DNA from: Acidobacteriota bacterium
GTDB taxonomy: Bacteria; Acidobacteriota; Terriglobia; Terriglobales; Acidobacteriaceae
DNA: 64,000 nucleotides
NCBI GenBank assembly: GCA_021846275.1
Contig: JAJZBZ010000003.1
Location: 496,001-560,000 of the forward strand
Direction of reading: 5' to 3'
Part shown: positions 1-9,254 of the stretch, piece by piece
How the letters are laid out: every line of letters starts with the position of its first letter
Position numbering within the stretch: position 1 is the stretch's first letter
Program-made: the position numbers and the translations under genes
Notes under the pieces: model-generated
What the model was told of the DNA's origin: nothing
Databases searched by the model: none
The model's input: the letters and a program-made list of their open reading frames with translations, nothing else

Positions 1-2
1 CC

Positions 3-746
3 GCCGATCTCGGCTCGGGACTGGTCTCACGCCTGGAGCAGGTCCGCTCGACGCTCCGCCAGCATCTCACCCCGTCGCCGGAAGGCGTCTGCCTCACCTG
101 CAGCTTCCAGGCCGAGGACGTTCTGCTCGCGCGCCTCGCTCTCGACCTCGCGCCCAGCCTGCCCATCCTCTTTCTCGACACCGGCTACCACTTCGCCGAA
201 ACCCTCGCCTACCGCGACCAGCTCGCCCGCGACTGGCGGATGAACCTCATCCACCTGCTTCCGGCCCAATCCGTCGCCGATCAGGAGCGCCAGCATGGCC
301 TGCTTCACCAGTCCGCGCCCGACCAATGCTGCAAACTCCGCAAAGTCGAGCCGCTCTTCGCCGCCCTCGCCAGCTACCGCACCTGGTTCACCGGCCTGCG
401 CCGCGAACAGGCACGCAGCCGCGCCGCACTCGAAGCGTCCGCACCCTTCGCGCTGCCCGGCGGCCAGACCATCCTCAAGCTTGCCCCGCTCGCCGACTGG
501 TCCACGCGCGATGTCTGGTACGCCTGCCAGCAGCTCGCCATCCCGCTCCTGCCGCTCTACGCACAGGGCTACACCAGCATCGGCTGCCAGCCCTGCACCA
601 CGCTCCCGCTCGACCCCAACGATCCCCGCTCCGGGCGCTGGGCCGGGCGAAAGGTCGAGTGCGGCATCCACATCGCCGCCGCACCCAGCCCCTCAGCGCC
701 CAGCCCGTCAGCACCCGCACCGCCAGAACCCAACCGCGCCGCCTGA
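3..746 (+). CDS. cysH: Phosphoadenylyl/adenylyl-sulfate reductase, 5' end outside window
   Basis: Reduces activated sulfate (APS or PAPS) to sulfite with thioredoxin in assimilatory sulfur metabolism, in the cytoplasm. The frame is open to the left edge, so about 247 residues are visible and the N-terminus is missing. Family motifs appear in order: CSFQAEDVLL (nucleotide site), FLDTGYHFAET, DQCCKLRKVEPL, TWFTGLRREQ, LADWSTRDVW, GCQPCT and a late KVECGIH. The CC...CxxC set is the iron-sulfur ligand pattern of APS-type reductases, so APS is the likelier substrate (inference). After the catalytic KVECGIH the protein ends in a Ser/Pro/Ala-rich repeat tail (PSPSAPSPSAPAPPEP) not typical of the family. 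A TauE/SafE-type exporter follows after 85 nt, which fits sulfite or sulfonate handling. Confidence 0.9.
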   Translation, partial: ADLGSGLVSRLEQVRSTLRQHLTPSPEGVCLTCSFQAEDVLLARLALDLAPSLPILFLDTGYHFAETLAYRDQLARDWRMNLIHLLPAQSVADQERQHGLLHQSAPDQCCKLRKVEPLFAALASYRTWFTGLRREQARSRAALEASAPFALPGGQTILKLAPLADWSTRDVWYACQQLAIPLLPLYAQGYTSIGCQPCTTLPLDPNDPRSGRWAGRKVECGIHIAAAPSPSAPSPSAPAPPEPNRAA

Positions 747-785
747 ACTGGCCCAGCCTGAACTGGCCCCGCCTGAACGGCAACG
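742..785 (+). repeat. Short tandem repeat after cysH
   Basis: Three head-to-tail units of about 15 bp start with GCCTGAAC: GCCTGAACTGGCCCA, GCCTGAACTGGCCCC, then a degenerate GCCTGAACGGC unit. The first unit contains the cysH stop codon. It is a minisatellite-like array between cysH and the exporter gene; no function is evident. Confidence 0.6.
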
Positions 786-831
786 CCACACGAAACCCGC
801 CCGACGAAACCCACAAGACTGGACTCGCTCC

Positions 832-1773
832 ATGCCCGCCCTGCTCGGCTTCCTCATCGCGCTCTCCATCACCCTCACCGGCGTCGGCGTCGGCACGCTC
901 TCCGTGCCGCTGCTCATGCTCGTCGTCGGCGTCCCCGCCACCGAAGCCGTCGCCCTCGGACTCACCTTCTCCGCCGCCGTCAAGCTCCTGCTCGCCCCGG
1001 CTCAGATCGCGCGCGGCCACGTCTCCTGGCCCGTCCTGCGCACGCTCCTCGTCGGAGCGATTCCCGGCGTTCTCCTCGGCTCGCTCCTGCTCCATCGCCT
1101 CGCCGGCTCGCTCGCCCTGCTCAACGCCGCGCTCGGCCTCGTCCTCATCGCCACCGCCGCCAGCCAGATCCACTTCCACTTCCGCCCGACAGCAAACAAC
1201 CGCGAATCCGCCCACCCGGCCAGCCCAGACAGCTCGTCCAGCTCAGACAGCCCAGCCAGCTCGTCCAGCCCAGACAGCCCAGACAGCCCGCACCGCCGAC
1301 CCTGGCTGCTCGCCGCGCTCATGCTTCCCGTCGGAGCCGAAGTCGGCTTCTCCTCCGCCGGAGCCGGCGCGCTCGGCTCCGCCGCTCTGCTCGCCTTCAC
1401 CACGCTCGCCCCGGCACAGGTCGTCGGCACCGACATCCTCTTCGGAGCCATCCTCTCGCTCACCGGCTCGCTCCTCCACGGCCTGCCGCTCGCCCTGCGC
1501 TCGCCTCTGCTTCCGCCCATGCTCCTCGGCGGAGTCGCCGGCTCGCTCACCGGCCTGCAGCTAGCCACCCGCCTGCCGCGCCGCCCGCTGCGACTCGCCC
1601 TCTGGCTCCTGCTGCTCACCCTCGGCGGCCAGCTCGTCCACTCCAGCCTCCGCCCACACAGCCTACGCCCAGCCCACTCCGCCCAGCGCCTGGCCGCCGC
1701 CAACCTGCCAGAAGCAGCCCATCCCTCCACCTCCGCCTACCCGCGCCGCTCCCTGCAAAATCCGGATCACTAG
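832..1773 (+). CDS. TauE/SafE family membrane exporter
   Basis: Probable inner-membrane anion permease of the TauE/SafE (DUF81) family, which exports sulfite, sulfoacetate or related organic anions. The track ORF begins far upstream inside cysH; the ATG at 832 begins the first hydrophobic helix (MPALLGFLIALSITLTG) and is the sensible start, giving 313 residues. The family glycine-rich helix GVGVGTLSVPLLMLVVGVPA is present, and a second repeat half begins near GAEVGFSSAGAGALGSAALL, as expected for this duplicated fold. The central loop is an unusual Ser/Asp/Pro low-complexity stretch coded by a DNA repeat. Position directly after cysH suggests it relieves sulfite accumulation; substrate is inferred from context only. 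Confidence 0.85.
   Translation: MPALLGFLIALSITLTGVGVGTLSVPLLMLVVGVPATEAVALGLTFSAAVKLLLAPAQIARGHVSWPVLRTLLVGAIPGVLLGSLLLHRLAGSLALLNAALGLVLIATAASQIHFHFRPTANNRESAHPASPDSSSSSDSPASSSSPDSPDSPHRRPWLLAALMLPVGAEVGFSSAGAGALGSAALLAFTTLAPAQVVGTDILFGAILSLTGSLLHGLPLALRSPLLPPMLLGGVAGSLTGLQLATRLPRRPLRLALWLLLLTLGGQLVHSSLRPHSLRPAHSAQRLAAANLPEAAHPSTSAYPRRSLQNPDH
1213..1290 (+). repeat. Low-complexity tandem repeat inside the exporter gene
   Basis: Alternating units of the form CAGCCCAGACAG and CTCGTCCAG repeat for about 75 bp and code for the Ser/Asp/Pro loop between the two transporter halves. Such arrays expand and contract by slippage; here changes in multiples of three would alter only loop length. Confidence 0.6.
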
Positions 1774-1883
1774 AGCAAAATCACAGCTACTGTGCCCAGC
1801 GGAGTCGATCCCGACTCCGCCGTTCCTCCAGGAGCGGCAGCCCAGGCGATTGTCAGTCCGGGTACACCGATTGTGATTCCACC

Positions 1884-2768
1884 TTAAAGCCAGATATCCG
1901 TGCCTCGCAGCAATCCCCGCACAAAGTTGACTGCACGCTTCGGAACAGAACTGTAATTCTGGTTTGCTTTGGCGCCTATTCCCACCGGCTCGCAGTTCAC
2001 AGGAAATCGCCACAGTATGTTCAACTCCTGTTCAACTTCCCTAAGGCGCATATAAATGATGTATTCCATGATCCCCGACAGCGTCCACTTCTCCATCCGA
2101 CCATGCAATCCGCGGAAGTACGCTTCATACACACTGGTCCGAAACAGAATCACCTGCGTCGTCGCATACGCCTTTCTGCGTTCCAATATCGCCGGAATCA
2201 GCGAAAGACCACGACGAAACTCGCTCGTCGGGATTCTACATTCCGCAACCACATCCGGGCTGCCACTGATTCGATCCAGAAGCCTCGGAAGAGATGGGAA
2301 AATGAGACGTCCCGTTGCCTTAATGAAGTGTGTGCCTTCGGAAACCAACTGGCTCTTCGCAATGCCTTCATCCAGCATCCGAAGTTCGCCCCAGCCATGC
2401 TGGATACCTTCCGGAATATCCACCGGCTCCGTCGAAATAAATTCAACGCTCTTGTGAAACGGATTTTTCTCGCTGACCAGTTCGCGAAAGCTCGAAAGAT
2501 CGGCACCCGAATTCTCAAGAAAGACAATCCTGTTCAGTCGAGAATCCTTCATCTGCAGCCAGAAATCGAGAGCGGAAAGATAATCCCGGCGACGCACCTC
2601 CGGATCCTTTCTTTGCACCTTCACGCTCTGCCCGGGATTCACTGTGGCTGTCAGTACAAGAACATATTCAGGGGTGCCACCCGAAGCGCTGGACATATGC
2701 CTCCCAGGCTCAATCTTCCCAGGTGAATCAGCTTTTGGAATTGCATCGGGATCAAGAACTCGTCTCAC
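1884..2768 (-). CDS. Hypothetical protein, possibly glycosyltransferase-like
   Basis: 294-residue protein of unknown function. It starts with a beta-strand-like segment (EYVLVLTATVNPG) and carries FLENSGADLSSF and FIKATGRLIFPSL. An alternating strand/helix pattern with a K-x-TGR motif resembles small polysaccharide glycosyltransferases, but this is a weak similarity judged by eye. The annotated start is GTG at 2768 without a Shine-Dalgarno. An in-frame ATG at 2696 follows GGGAGG by three bases and starts just before the structured part, so the true protein may be 24 residues shorter. It is divergent from the exporter and lies upstream of the fucosidase on the same strand but is not clearly part of that locus. 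Confidence 0.6.
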   Translation of the reverse strand: MRRVLDPDAIPKADSPGKIEPGRHMSSASGGTPEYVLVLTATVNPGQSVKVQRKDPEVRRRDYLSALDFWLQMKDSRLNRIVFLENSGADLSSFRELVSEKNPFHKSVEFISTEPVDIPEGIQHGWGELRMLDEGIAKSQLVSEGTHFIKATGRLIFPSLPRLLDRISGSPDVVAECRIPTSEFRRGLSLIPAILERRKAYATTQVILFRTSVYEAYFRGLHGRMEKWTLSGIMEYIIYMRLREVEQELNILWRFPVNCEPVGIGAKANQNYSSVPKRAVNFVRGLLRGTDIWL

Positions 2769-2863
2769 GCGCGGACGTCAGAAAGTTCAGCCAGATCACT
2801 TGGGTTATCCAAACAATACCCGCTGCGCAAATCCGCGTCAATCCCGCGACCCCTGCACGCCTC

Positions 2864-4699
2864 CTACCCCAGCCTCACCCGCAGCGCCACCGCATAATCC
2901 GCCTGCGGGCGATACTCCTTCGGCAGCGTCACATGCAGCCCATCGGCCTGCTGCGTCCAACTCACAGCGCGTCCCGTACCCAGCATCTCCACCATCGCAA
3001 TCCTGCCCGGGGCCGTCTGCGCCGCCGTGCCCAGCCCGGCAATCACAAACTCGCCCTTCGGCCAGCCCAGCGCCATCGCATAGATCGTCTTTCCGTCCTT
3101 GCTCCGCGTGAAGCGAATGTCCTGGGCATTCAGCTTGCGTATGCTGTCGCCCTGGAACGATCCCGCCTTGATCATATTCGGCCCTTCGCCAAAGACCTTC
3201 CACGGCCGCGTCGCATAGATCGCCTCTCCATTGGCCTCCATCCACGCCGTAATCCCGTCCACCACCGCCTTTTCCTTCCGATCAATCGTCCCATCCGGCT
3301 TTCCCGGCACATTCAGCACAAACGTCCCATTCTTGCTCACCGTGTCAATCATCCAGTGAATCACCGCATCCGGCGGCAGATACCCTCCATACTCCCCCGC
3401 CTGGTCATACAAACTCCGCCGATAATGCCACTCCCCGATGCACGTCTCCGACTGCCACGGAAACTCCCTGATCCCATCCGTCAGCCCGCGCTCAATATCC
3501 ACCACCACCGACTTCGCGTGCTCATCCGGAACATTCTTGATCGTCAGAACCCCCTGCACGCTGCCATTCCGCTTCACGCTCTGGTTGTAGTAGTACGCGC
3601 CCACATTCATTCCCGCCCACCCCAGCGGCAGCAGCGCATTGTCAAAATACAGCAGGTCCGGCTCATGCTGGTCGATCAAGTCCCGCGTCCGGTCATAGAA
3701 ATTCTTCGCATAGCTCGCCGCCGGCAGCGCATTCTCCGGATGCTTCACCCCATACAGCCGCTGTGGGTCCAGACCCTCCCACCACTGCCCCTTGCCATCG
3801 GCCGCCGTCATTCGACCGTCATACGGCACGCCCGCATACGGCCCCGTCTTGTCCGCCCCATGCGACGGCTGGAACCACCACCAGTTCCGCGCCTGATGCA
3901 CCGTCACTCCAAACCGCAACCCCTGCGCCCGCGCCGTCTCGGCCCACGTCCCCACCACATTCCGCCTCGGCCCGTACTTCACCGCATTCCACGGCTGGTG
4001 TTTCGAGTCCCAGCAATCAAACCCGTCATGATGGTTCGCAATGCACAGGAAAAACCTCGCCCCCGCGCGCTTATACCGCTCCATCAGCTCTTCCGGCTCC
4101 CAGTTCCTCAGCGTCCACTGCGCACACAGATCCTTGTACCCGAACTTCGACGGATGCCCATAGTTCTCCAGGTGAAATTTGTACTGTCGCGACCCTTCCA
4201 CATACATATTCCGCGCATACCAGTCCCCATCCTCCGGCACACACTGCGGCGACCAGTGCGCCCACATCCCGAACTTCGCATCCCTGTACCACTCCGGCGC
4301 CTCATACTCCATCAGAGACTCCCACGTCGGCTGGAACGGACCCTCCCCGCTCAGCCCCGCCACCGGGGCAATCATCGGAACCCCATCCCACGATCCACCT
4401 TCGACCGGCAGCTTCGGGTTATCTCCCCACCCAGTCGGCTTCCAGTCCGTCTCGTCCAGCTTCTCCCGCACCAGCTCGTCGCTCACCAGCGCAAAAAACT
4501 CCCGCTCCATCGCCGGCGTCGCGCAGAAGGCCGCATAATCCACCTTCAGGCTGTTCATCGCCCGCTCCAGCGCCGCCTGCGTCTCCTCAGCCGAGGCCCG
4601 CGCCAGCCCGCCCATCGGAGCCAGCTCCAGCGCCACCGCCGCCGCCACCATCCGGCAAAAATCCCGCCTGTCCATCCCGCCCGTCGCCAGTCCGCTCAT
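2864..4699 (-). CDS. Alpha-L-fucosidase, GH29, Tat-exported
   Basis: Secreted retaining alpha-L-fucosidase that releases L-fucose from glycans. The N-terminus has a twin-arginine signal (MDRRDFCRMVAAAVALELAP), so export by Tat to the periplasm is likely. GH29 hallmarks follow: KFGMWAHWSPQCVPEDGDWY, CIANHHDGFDCWDSKHQPWN, and LLYFDNALLPLGW, where the Asp is the likely nucleophile. A C-terminal beta-sandwich-like part ends LRVRLG. Length (611 aa) is normal for GH29 plus signal. The ATG at 4699 is preceded by GAGGAG at eight bases. It is co-directional with the TonB receptor gene (199 bp between) and lies in a locus with FucP and a fucose dehydrogenase-like enzyme, which supports fucose as product. 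A second in-frame Met eight residues on would also retain the Tat signal. Confidence 0.9.
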   Translation of the reverse strand: MSGLATGGMDRRDFCRMVAAAVALELAPMGGLARASAEETQAALERAMNSLKVDYAAFCATPAMEREFFALVSDELVREKLDETDWKPTGWGDNPKLPVEGGSWDGVPMIAPVAGLSGEGPFQPTWESLMEYEAPEWYRDAKFGMWAHWSPQCVPEDGDWYARNMYVEGSRQYKFHLENYGHPSKFGYKDLCAQWTLRNWEPEELMERYKRAGARFFLCIANHHDGFDCWDSKHQPWNAVKYGPRRNVVGTWAETARAQGLRFGVTVHQARNWWWFQPSHGADKTGPYAGVPYDGRMTAADGKGQWWEGLDPQRLYGVKHPENALPAASYAKNFYDRTRDLIDQHEPDLLYFDNALLPLGWAGMNVGAYYYNQSVKRNGSVQGVLTIKNVPDEHAKSVVVDIERGLTDGIREFPWQSETCIGEWHYRRSLYDQAGEYGGYLPPDAVIHWMIDTVSKNGTFVLNVPGKPDGTIDRKEKAVVDGITAWMEANGEAIYATRPWKVFGEGPNMIKAGSFQGDSIRKLNAQDIRFTRSKDGKTIYAMALGWPKGEFVIAGLGTAAQTAPGRIAMVEMLGTGRAVSWTQQADGLHVTLPKEYRPQADYAVALRVRLG

Positions 4700-4840
4700 C
4701 GCTCCCGCTCCTCATAAAAGACTCCGCGCCAGTCAGACGACACACCCCAGCGTCCGCGCCGCGTGCGCCCACTATATTGGCCCGTCACTCTCGATGTCAA
4801 CGATTCAGTAAACGGTTTTATTCCCAACCCCATTGCCGCG

Positions 4841-4876
4841 CAAAAACGAAGCCGACCCGTCTCCGGATCGGCTTCG
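4841..4876 (-). terminator. Rho-independent terminator of the TonB receptor gene
   Basis: Perfect 9-bp stem CGAAGCCGA / TCGGCTTCG with a 12-nt loop. On the plus strand it is preceded by AAAAA, so the minus-strand transcript has the stem followed by five U. It lies 22 bp past the receptor stop codon and separates that gene from the fucosidase. Confidence 0.8.
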
Positions 4877-4897
4877 CGGCTTCTCTCGTATCTGCGA

Positions 4898-7800
4898 TCA
4901 GAACAGTATCTTCATCGCAAGCTGTGTGTTGTAAGGCTCGCCTGATCCGATGCCCGGCGCGCCATAGGAGGTTCCGATGGTGGTCAGGCTCTGGCCAAAC
5001 AAGCCGCCGTAGCCCAGGTTGGCAAGCGGCTGCGCCAGGTTCACGCGATTGAAGACGTTGAACATCTCCACGCGGAACTGCGCCCGTACCCGCTCCTTGT
5101 ACACAGGCACGTTCTTGATCAGCGACAGGTCCACATCCTCAAATCCCGGCCCGTAGATTTCGTCGCGGGTCATGTTGCCATACGTGCCCAGGCCCGGCAC
5201 CGCAAAGCTGCTCGGGTTCAGGTACTGCGCATACGAGTTCTGTTGCACCGAGTGATTGCTGACAATCGGCGGTCCCGTGATGGTGGCGCGGTCCTGAAAC
5301 TCCGTCGTGCCGCTGTTGTCCGCGCCGGAGAGCACGTTGATCGGCTCGCCGCCCTGGAACTTCAGAATCCCGTTCACCTCCCAGCCATGCGTCAGATACT
5401 CCGGCCCGTGGCTGGAGCCGGGAATCACATAGTTCAGGTAAGACGCGAAGTGGTTCCGAATGTCCTGGCTCGCATTGCCCCTGTCCCCGTTCAGGTTGAA
5501 CGAGTTCTGCGGAGCCGTGTAGAACGAGCTGGCGTTGTCAATGTTGTGGCTCCACGCATAGGCAAACTGGCTCGTCAGCCCGTGCCACATGCTGCTCTGC
5601 AGTGTCACCTGCAGCGCGTTGAAGCTCGCCGAAGAGGTCGAGTTGATCTGGTTCACGATGCCGATATTGGGAAACTTGCTGAAGAACGGACGCGAGGCCT
5701 GCTGCGCGCTGAACGTATTCCCGTTCACCGTCACCGGCCCATACGTCGTGCCATTCACCGTCGTCGGGGATGTCACCTGATCCAGTTGAATTCCCGGAAT
5801 CATCGCCGACTGGTTCACGTCCTCCAGCACCAGGTTGTGGCGGCTCACCGAGCCGACATAGCCCACCGTCAGCTGCCACGCCGCTCCCAGGCTCTGCTCC
5901 ACGTTCAACCCGAACAGCTCCGCGTATGGCGTCTTGAAGTTCTGTGTAACCGAATACACCGAGACCACATTGCTGCCCGTCGGCTCGCCCTGCGCCGGCG
6001 TGAAGATCGGCGTCGACTGGTCATACTGCCACACCGGAGCCAGAGGATTCGGCAACGGCAGAACGATCGAGTAGTTCGGCTCAGTGCCAGCCGGGTTATT
6101 GTTCACGCCGTTGGCCCCGCCGTTCGACACGCCCAGGTTGCCATAGAAAGCCTGGCCCGCCGGCTGGTCAAAATAAATGCCGTAGTTGGCGCGAATCACC
6201 GTCTTGTTCGCAAGCTGATACGCCAGGCCGACGCGCGGCGAGAAGTCCAGCTTGTTGCTGTTGTACGGGTACGTCGGCGCGTTCCCGCCCGTGCCGGCCA
6301 CCAGCAGGCCGCCGTTGTTCGGGTCAAAGATCGAGCTGTTCGCGGGATTCGTATAGAACGGCTGCTGATAGTCGTAGCGCAGTCCCAGATTCACGTTCAG
6401 CTTCGACGTCGCCTGCCAGGTGTCCTGCGCGTACAGCGAGCCGGTATGCGTATAGATGAACCGCTCCTGCACACCCAGAATCATGCTCGGATGGAATGCA
6501 TAGCCGGCCATGAAATCAGCCAGTGTCTGCACGTTCGGATCCGTCACCGTCGTGTCAGCCGACCACGGACCCAGCACGCCGCCCGTGCCGAAGCCAAAGG
6601 TGCCGCGACCCCCGAAGTTGTAGTAGAGGTCGATGTACGCGCGGCGATAATCCACACCCGCGCGAATCTGGTGCTTGCCCACCGTCCACGTCAGAATATC
6701 GCTCAACTGCGCCATGATGTCGTTGCGCCCCGATGTCGGCGTCACGCCAATCGAGTCAAATCCATTGATCTGTATCAGTGGCGCGCCGGTGATCGCCGCC
6801 CCGGTGTTCAGTCCCACCAGCGGCAGCAGCTGCTGCGTATGCACCGCATCCGCAAAACCCTGCGTGAAGAAGTTCGCTCCCGCCGTCACCTCGTTCGTCA
6901 GGTTCGGACGCAGCAGATAATTCCACGTCACATTGAAGTTCTCGTTATGCGACGGCACTTCCTGGAAGTAGTTCGGCAGCAGCGATCCCGCCGGAGCATC
7001 CGCGTAACCCTGGCCCCAGTACCAGATCGCCGAAAGATGATTCTTCTCGTTGAAGTTCTGGTCCAGATGCACCACCAGGTTGTGGCTGTATCCATTCTCC
7101 GGCGCGCTGCTCGAGAAATTACCCGCGGCAGCCGGAAGACCGGCAATCAGATTCGGCTCCCACAACTGGCTCAGGATATTCTCCGAAACCTGACTCGCCC
7201 CCACGCCGTACTTCTTCAGCTCCGCCAGCGCCAGCGCCTGATACGCCGGCGAAGGCTCCGTCGTCGTGCTCGACTCGCCGATCAGAAACTTCTGCTCCTC
7301 ATACGTCAGGAAGAAAAATGTCTTGTCCTTGATGATCGGTCCGCCCAGCGATCCGCCATAGTTCTGGTTCCTCAGTGGCAACTCATGCGCCGCCGGGTTC
7401 GCAAACGGAGACACCACAGCCAGCGCCTCGTTGCGGTTATAGTAGTACCCATCGCCGTGGAACTCGTTCGTTCCCGACTTCGTCGAGATGTTCAGGTTCC
7501 CACCCGGGCTGCGGCCCGATTCGCTGTTCCCCGTCGTCTGCAGCGAATACTCGTCCAGCGCCTCCACCGGATACACCACGCCCGCAATCCCGCTGATGCT
7601 CCCCTGGTTCACCGCATTCACGTTCAGATACAGATCGTTGTTATCCGTGCCGTCAATCGTGTAGTTCAACTGGTTGTTGCGCATGCCGTTCACCGACCCG
7701 GAGTTGTTATATCCGGCAAACGCCACCGAGCTGCCCATCAACTGCGTAAAATCGCGTCCATTCAGCGGGACATCCTGCAACGTGTTCCCGGAGATCGCCG

Positions 7801-8227
7801 TCGTCTGCACCTCGCTCGTCGTATCCAGCGTCAGCGCGTTCGCCGCCACCTCCACCGTCGTCGCCGTCTGCGCCACCGCCAGCTTGATCGGCAGCGTGTA
7901 CACCTTGCCCGTCAACACGTCCACGCCGTTCACCTGCTGGATGTCGAAGCCCTGCGCCTCCGCCTTCACGTTGTACCGGCCCTGCGGCAGATCGTTGAAC
8001 GAAAACTCGCCCGCCGCCGACGACACCGTCTGCAGCACCACCTGCGTCGCCACCTCCGTAGCCGTAACCTTCGCACCCGGTATCGCCGCTCCCGACGCAT
8101 CCGTCACCGTGCCATTGATCCCGCCGCGATACACCTGCGCAAACATCGGGCACGACACGCTCAGCACCACCGCCAGCAAAGCCGCGAAGCGACTCCGCCA
8201 TCCCCGCAAAACACTCACTCCAACCAT
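4898..8227 (-). CDS. TonB-dependent receptor, Oar-like with carboxypeptidase-regulatory domain
   Basis: Outer-membrane, TonB-energised importer of the large acidobacterial Oar/Cna-B type. After a signal peptide (ending near FAQV) comes a carboxypeptidase-regulatory-like beta-sandwich (GGINGTVTDASGAAIPGAKV to about residue 120), then a plug domain (DVPLNGRDFTQLM, YTIDGTDNNDLY, NISTKSGTNEFHG) and a long 22-strand-type barrel with the terminal aromatic residue (LAMKILF) typical of outer-membrane proteins. I chose the ATG at 8227 because AGGAGG stands just before it; the track start at 8251 would add eight residues ahead of the signal peptide. It is preceded by a good promoter and a leader of about 270 nt. 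Placement next to a fucosidase and the LacI regulator suggests import of fucosylated oligosaccharides (inference). Confidence 0.88.
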   Translation of the reverse strand: MVGVSVLRGWRSRFAALLAVVLSVSCPMFAQVYRGGINGTVTDASGAAIPGAKVTATEVATQVVLQTVSSAAGEFSFNDLPQGRYNVKAEAQGFDIQQVNGVDVLTGKVYTLPIKLAVAQTATTVEVAANALTLDTTSEVQTTAISGNTLQDVPLNGRDFTQLMGSSVAFAGYNNSGSVNGMRNNQLNYTIDGTDNNDLYLNVNAVNQGSISGIAGVVYPVEALDEYSLQTTGNSESGRSPGGNLNISTKSGTNEFHGDGYYYNRNEALAVVSPFANPAAHELPLRNQNYGGSLGGPIIKDKTFFFLTYEEQKFLIGESSTTTEPSPAYQALALAELKKYGVGASQVSENILSQLWEPNLIAGLPAAAGNFSSSAPENGYSHNLVVHLDQNFNEKNHLSAIWYWGQGYADAPAGSLLPNYFQEVPSHNENFNVTWNYLLRPNLTNEVTAGANFFTQGFADAVHTQQLLPLVGLNTGAAITGAPLIQINGFDSIGVTPTSGRNDIMAQLSDILTWTVGKHQIRAGVDYRRAYIDLYYNFGGRGTFGFGTGGVLGPWSADTTVTDPNVQTLADFMAGYAFHPSMILGVQERFIYTHTGSLYAQDTWQATSKLNVNLGLRYDYQQPFYTNPANSSIFDPNNGGLLVAGTGGNAPTYPYNSNKLDFSPRVGLAYQLANKTVIRANYGIYFDQPAGQAFYGNLGVSNGGANGVNNNPAGTEPNYSIVLPLPNPLAPVWQYDQSTPIFTPAQGEPTGSNVVSVYSVTQNFKTPYAELFGLNVEQSLGAAWQLTVGYVGSVSRHNLVLEDVNQSAMIPGIQLDQVTSPTTVNGTTYGPVTVNGNTFSAQQASRPFFSKFPNIGIVNQINSTSSASFNALQVTLQSSMWHGLTSQFAYAWSHNIDNASSFYTAPQNSFNLNGDRGNASQDIRNHFASYLNYVIPGSSHGPEYLTHGWEVNGILKFQGGEPINVLSGADNSGTTEFQDRATITGPPIVSNHSVQQNSYAQYLNPSSFAVPGLGTYGNMTRDEIYGPGFEDVDLSLIKNVPVYKERVRAQFRVEMFNVFNRVNLAQPLANLGYGGLFGQSLTTIGTSYGAPGIGSGEPYNTQLAMKILF

Positions 8228-8251
8228 CACTCCTCCTGAACTTCTATCCAT

Positions 8252-9254
8252 CCACCCGTCGTCAGCGACTACTCGGAAAACTCGGCTCTGGCCAGCCAGA
8301 CGGGGTTAGCAATACATACACATCTCCTGACAAGCGCAAACAGCGCACCGCGGCAGGAACACACTGACATCCGGAAAATACAGACTGAGAAAACTGACAC
8401 AACGCCCGCGGACAGCAGAAAAGCCACGATCCACGCAGCCAGTCACCCGCACAACAGCATCAAAGTAAGGTGAATACCCGAAAAAATATGGGTTAAGTTT
8501 CCCCAATCATAACGGAATCCCACCTCGCGTCAACCTTTTTCTTTCATCCCATTCCCACTTCCCCAATCGTTTTCGCCCTTTGTTTGCGCACCATCCAGCG
8601 CATCCCGCCCCGCATCCATCTCCGTCACTCCACACCACCTCGTTCGTCGCGCATAGCCATTCCGCCCCGGACCATGCCGGAATTCATCCTCACCCCGCGC
8701 AGACCAATCGATTCCTCCGTCACTCTCCCGGTCGGTCGCCGCGCGATTCCCCTGCGGGATAAAAACGCTGACGGATGCCCGATCCTGGCCGCGCCTGGGT
8801 GGGAAAACGGTGCCGCACTTGCTCCGGCCGTTGTTTCTCCTGCGGTCATTCCTGCCGGGAATCCGCTGTCATTCCTCGCCGTCCTCATCCGCCGACGACG
8901 ACCCGTGACCAACAGCAGCGGCGCGAACGCGCATCCGCCGCAGGCCATGCCGGCAGGCAATTATTCGTCTTTCTGCCATACTGTTCTTCACGCGCCAGTC
9001 CTGCGCTCAAAACTGTGCCGTCAGGCAAGCGCAGAACGTTATAAAGCAGTACACGTTTCGCCACATTTTCGTTGACGAGAAAATAAATACCACCCCCCTG
9101 GGGGGGGTAACCGGGTTAATAGCAAACTGGTATATACGCAACAATCGATCTAAATATAAGATGGAAATTCACTTAATCATGAATCGCGGAAAGTCTGGTC
9201 AAACAGAACTCTCAGCCCGAAACGCTCATTCCTGGCTGAAATGCACGCAAAAGC
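8252..9254. other. Intergenic region between receptor and LacI genes
   Basis: About 1 kb without a convincing gene. It holds the receptor promoter and leader, a GC-rich middle part in which the overlapping ORFs on both strands look like random translations, and a CCCCCCTGGGGGGGG mirror-like homopolymer run near 9090-9105. I see no terminator or RNA gene. Confidence 0.5.
8506..8533 (-). promoter_or_regulatory. Sigma70-like promoter for the TonB receptor
   Basis: On the minus strand TTGACG and TATGAT are separated by 16 bases, close to the sigma70 consensus. The predicted start of transcription near 8499 gives a leader of about 270 nt before the chosen ATG. Confidence 0.6.

Noticed and set aside
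475-1215. Minus-strand ORFs over cysH and the exporter gene
   Set aside because: Glu/Gly/Ala-rich shadow frames of the two recognised plus-strand genes.
2723-4717. 664-aa plus-strand ORF antisense to the fucosidase gene
   Set aside because: Arg/Pro/His-rich composition typical of the reverse frame of a GC-rich gene; the GH29 reading on the other strand has clear motifs.
5243-8239. 998-aa plus-strand ORF antisense to the TonB receptor
   Set aside because: Very Arg-rich with no domain; mirror of a real coding sequence.
8584-9075. 163-aa ORF in the receptor-LacI intergenic region
   Set aside because: Arg/Pro/His-rich random reading, overlapped by equally poor ORFs on both strands.
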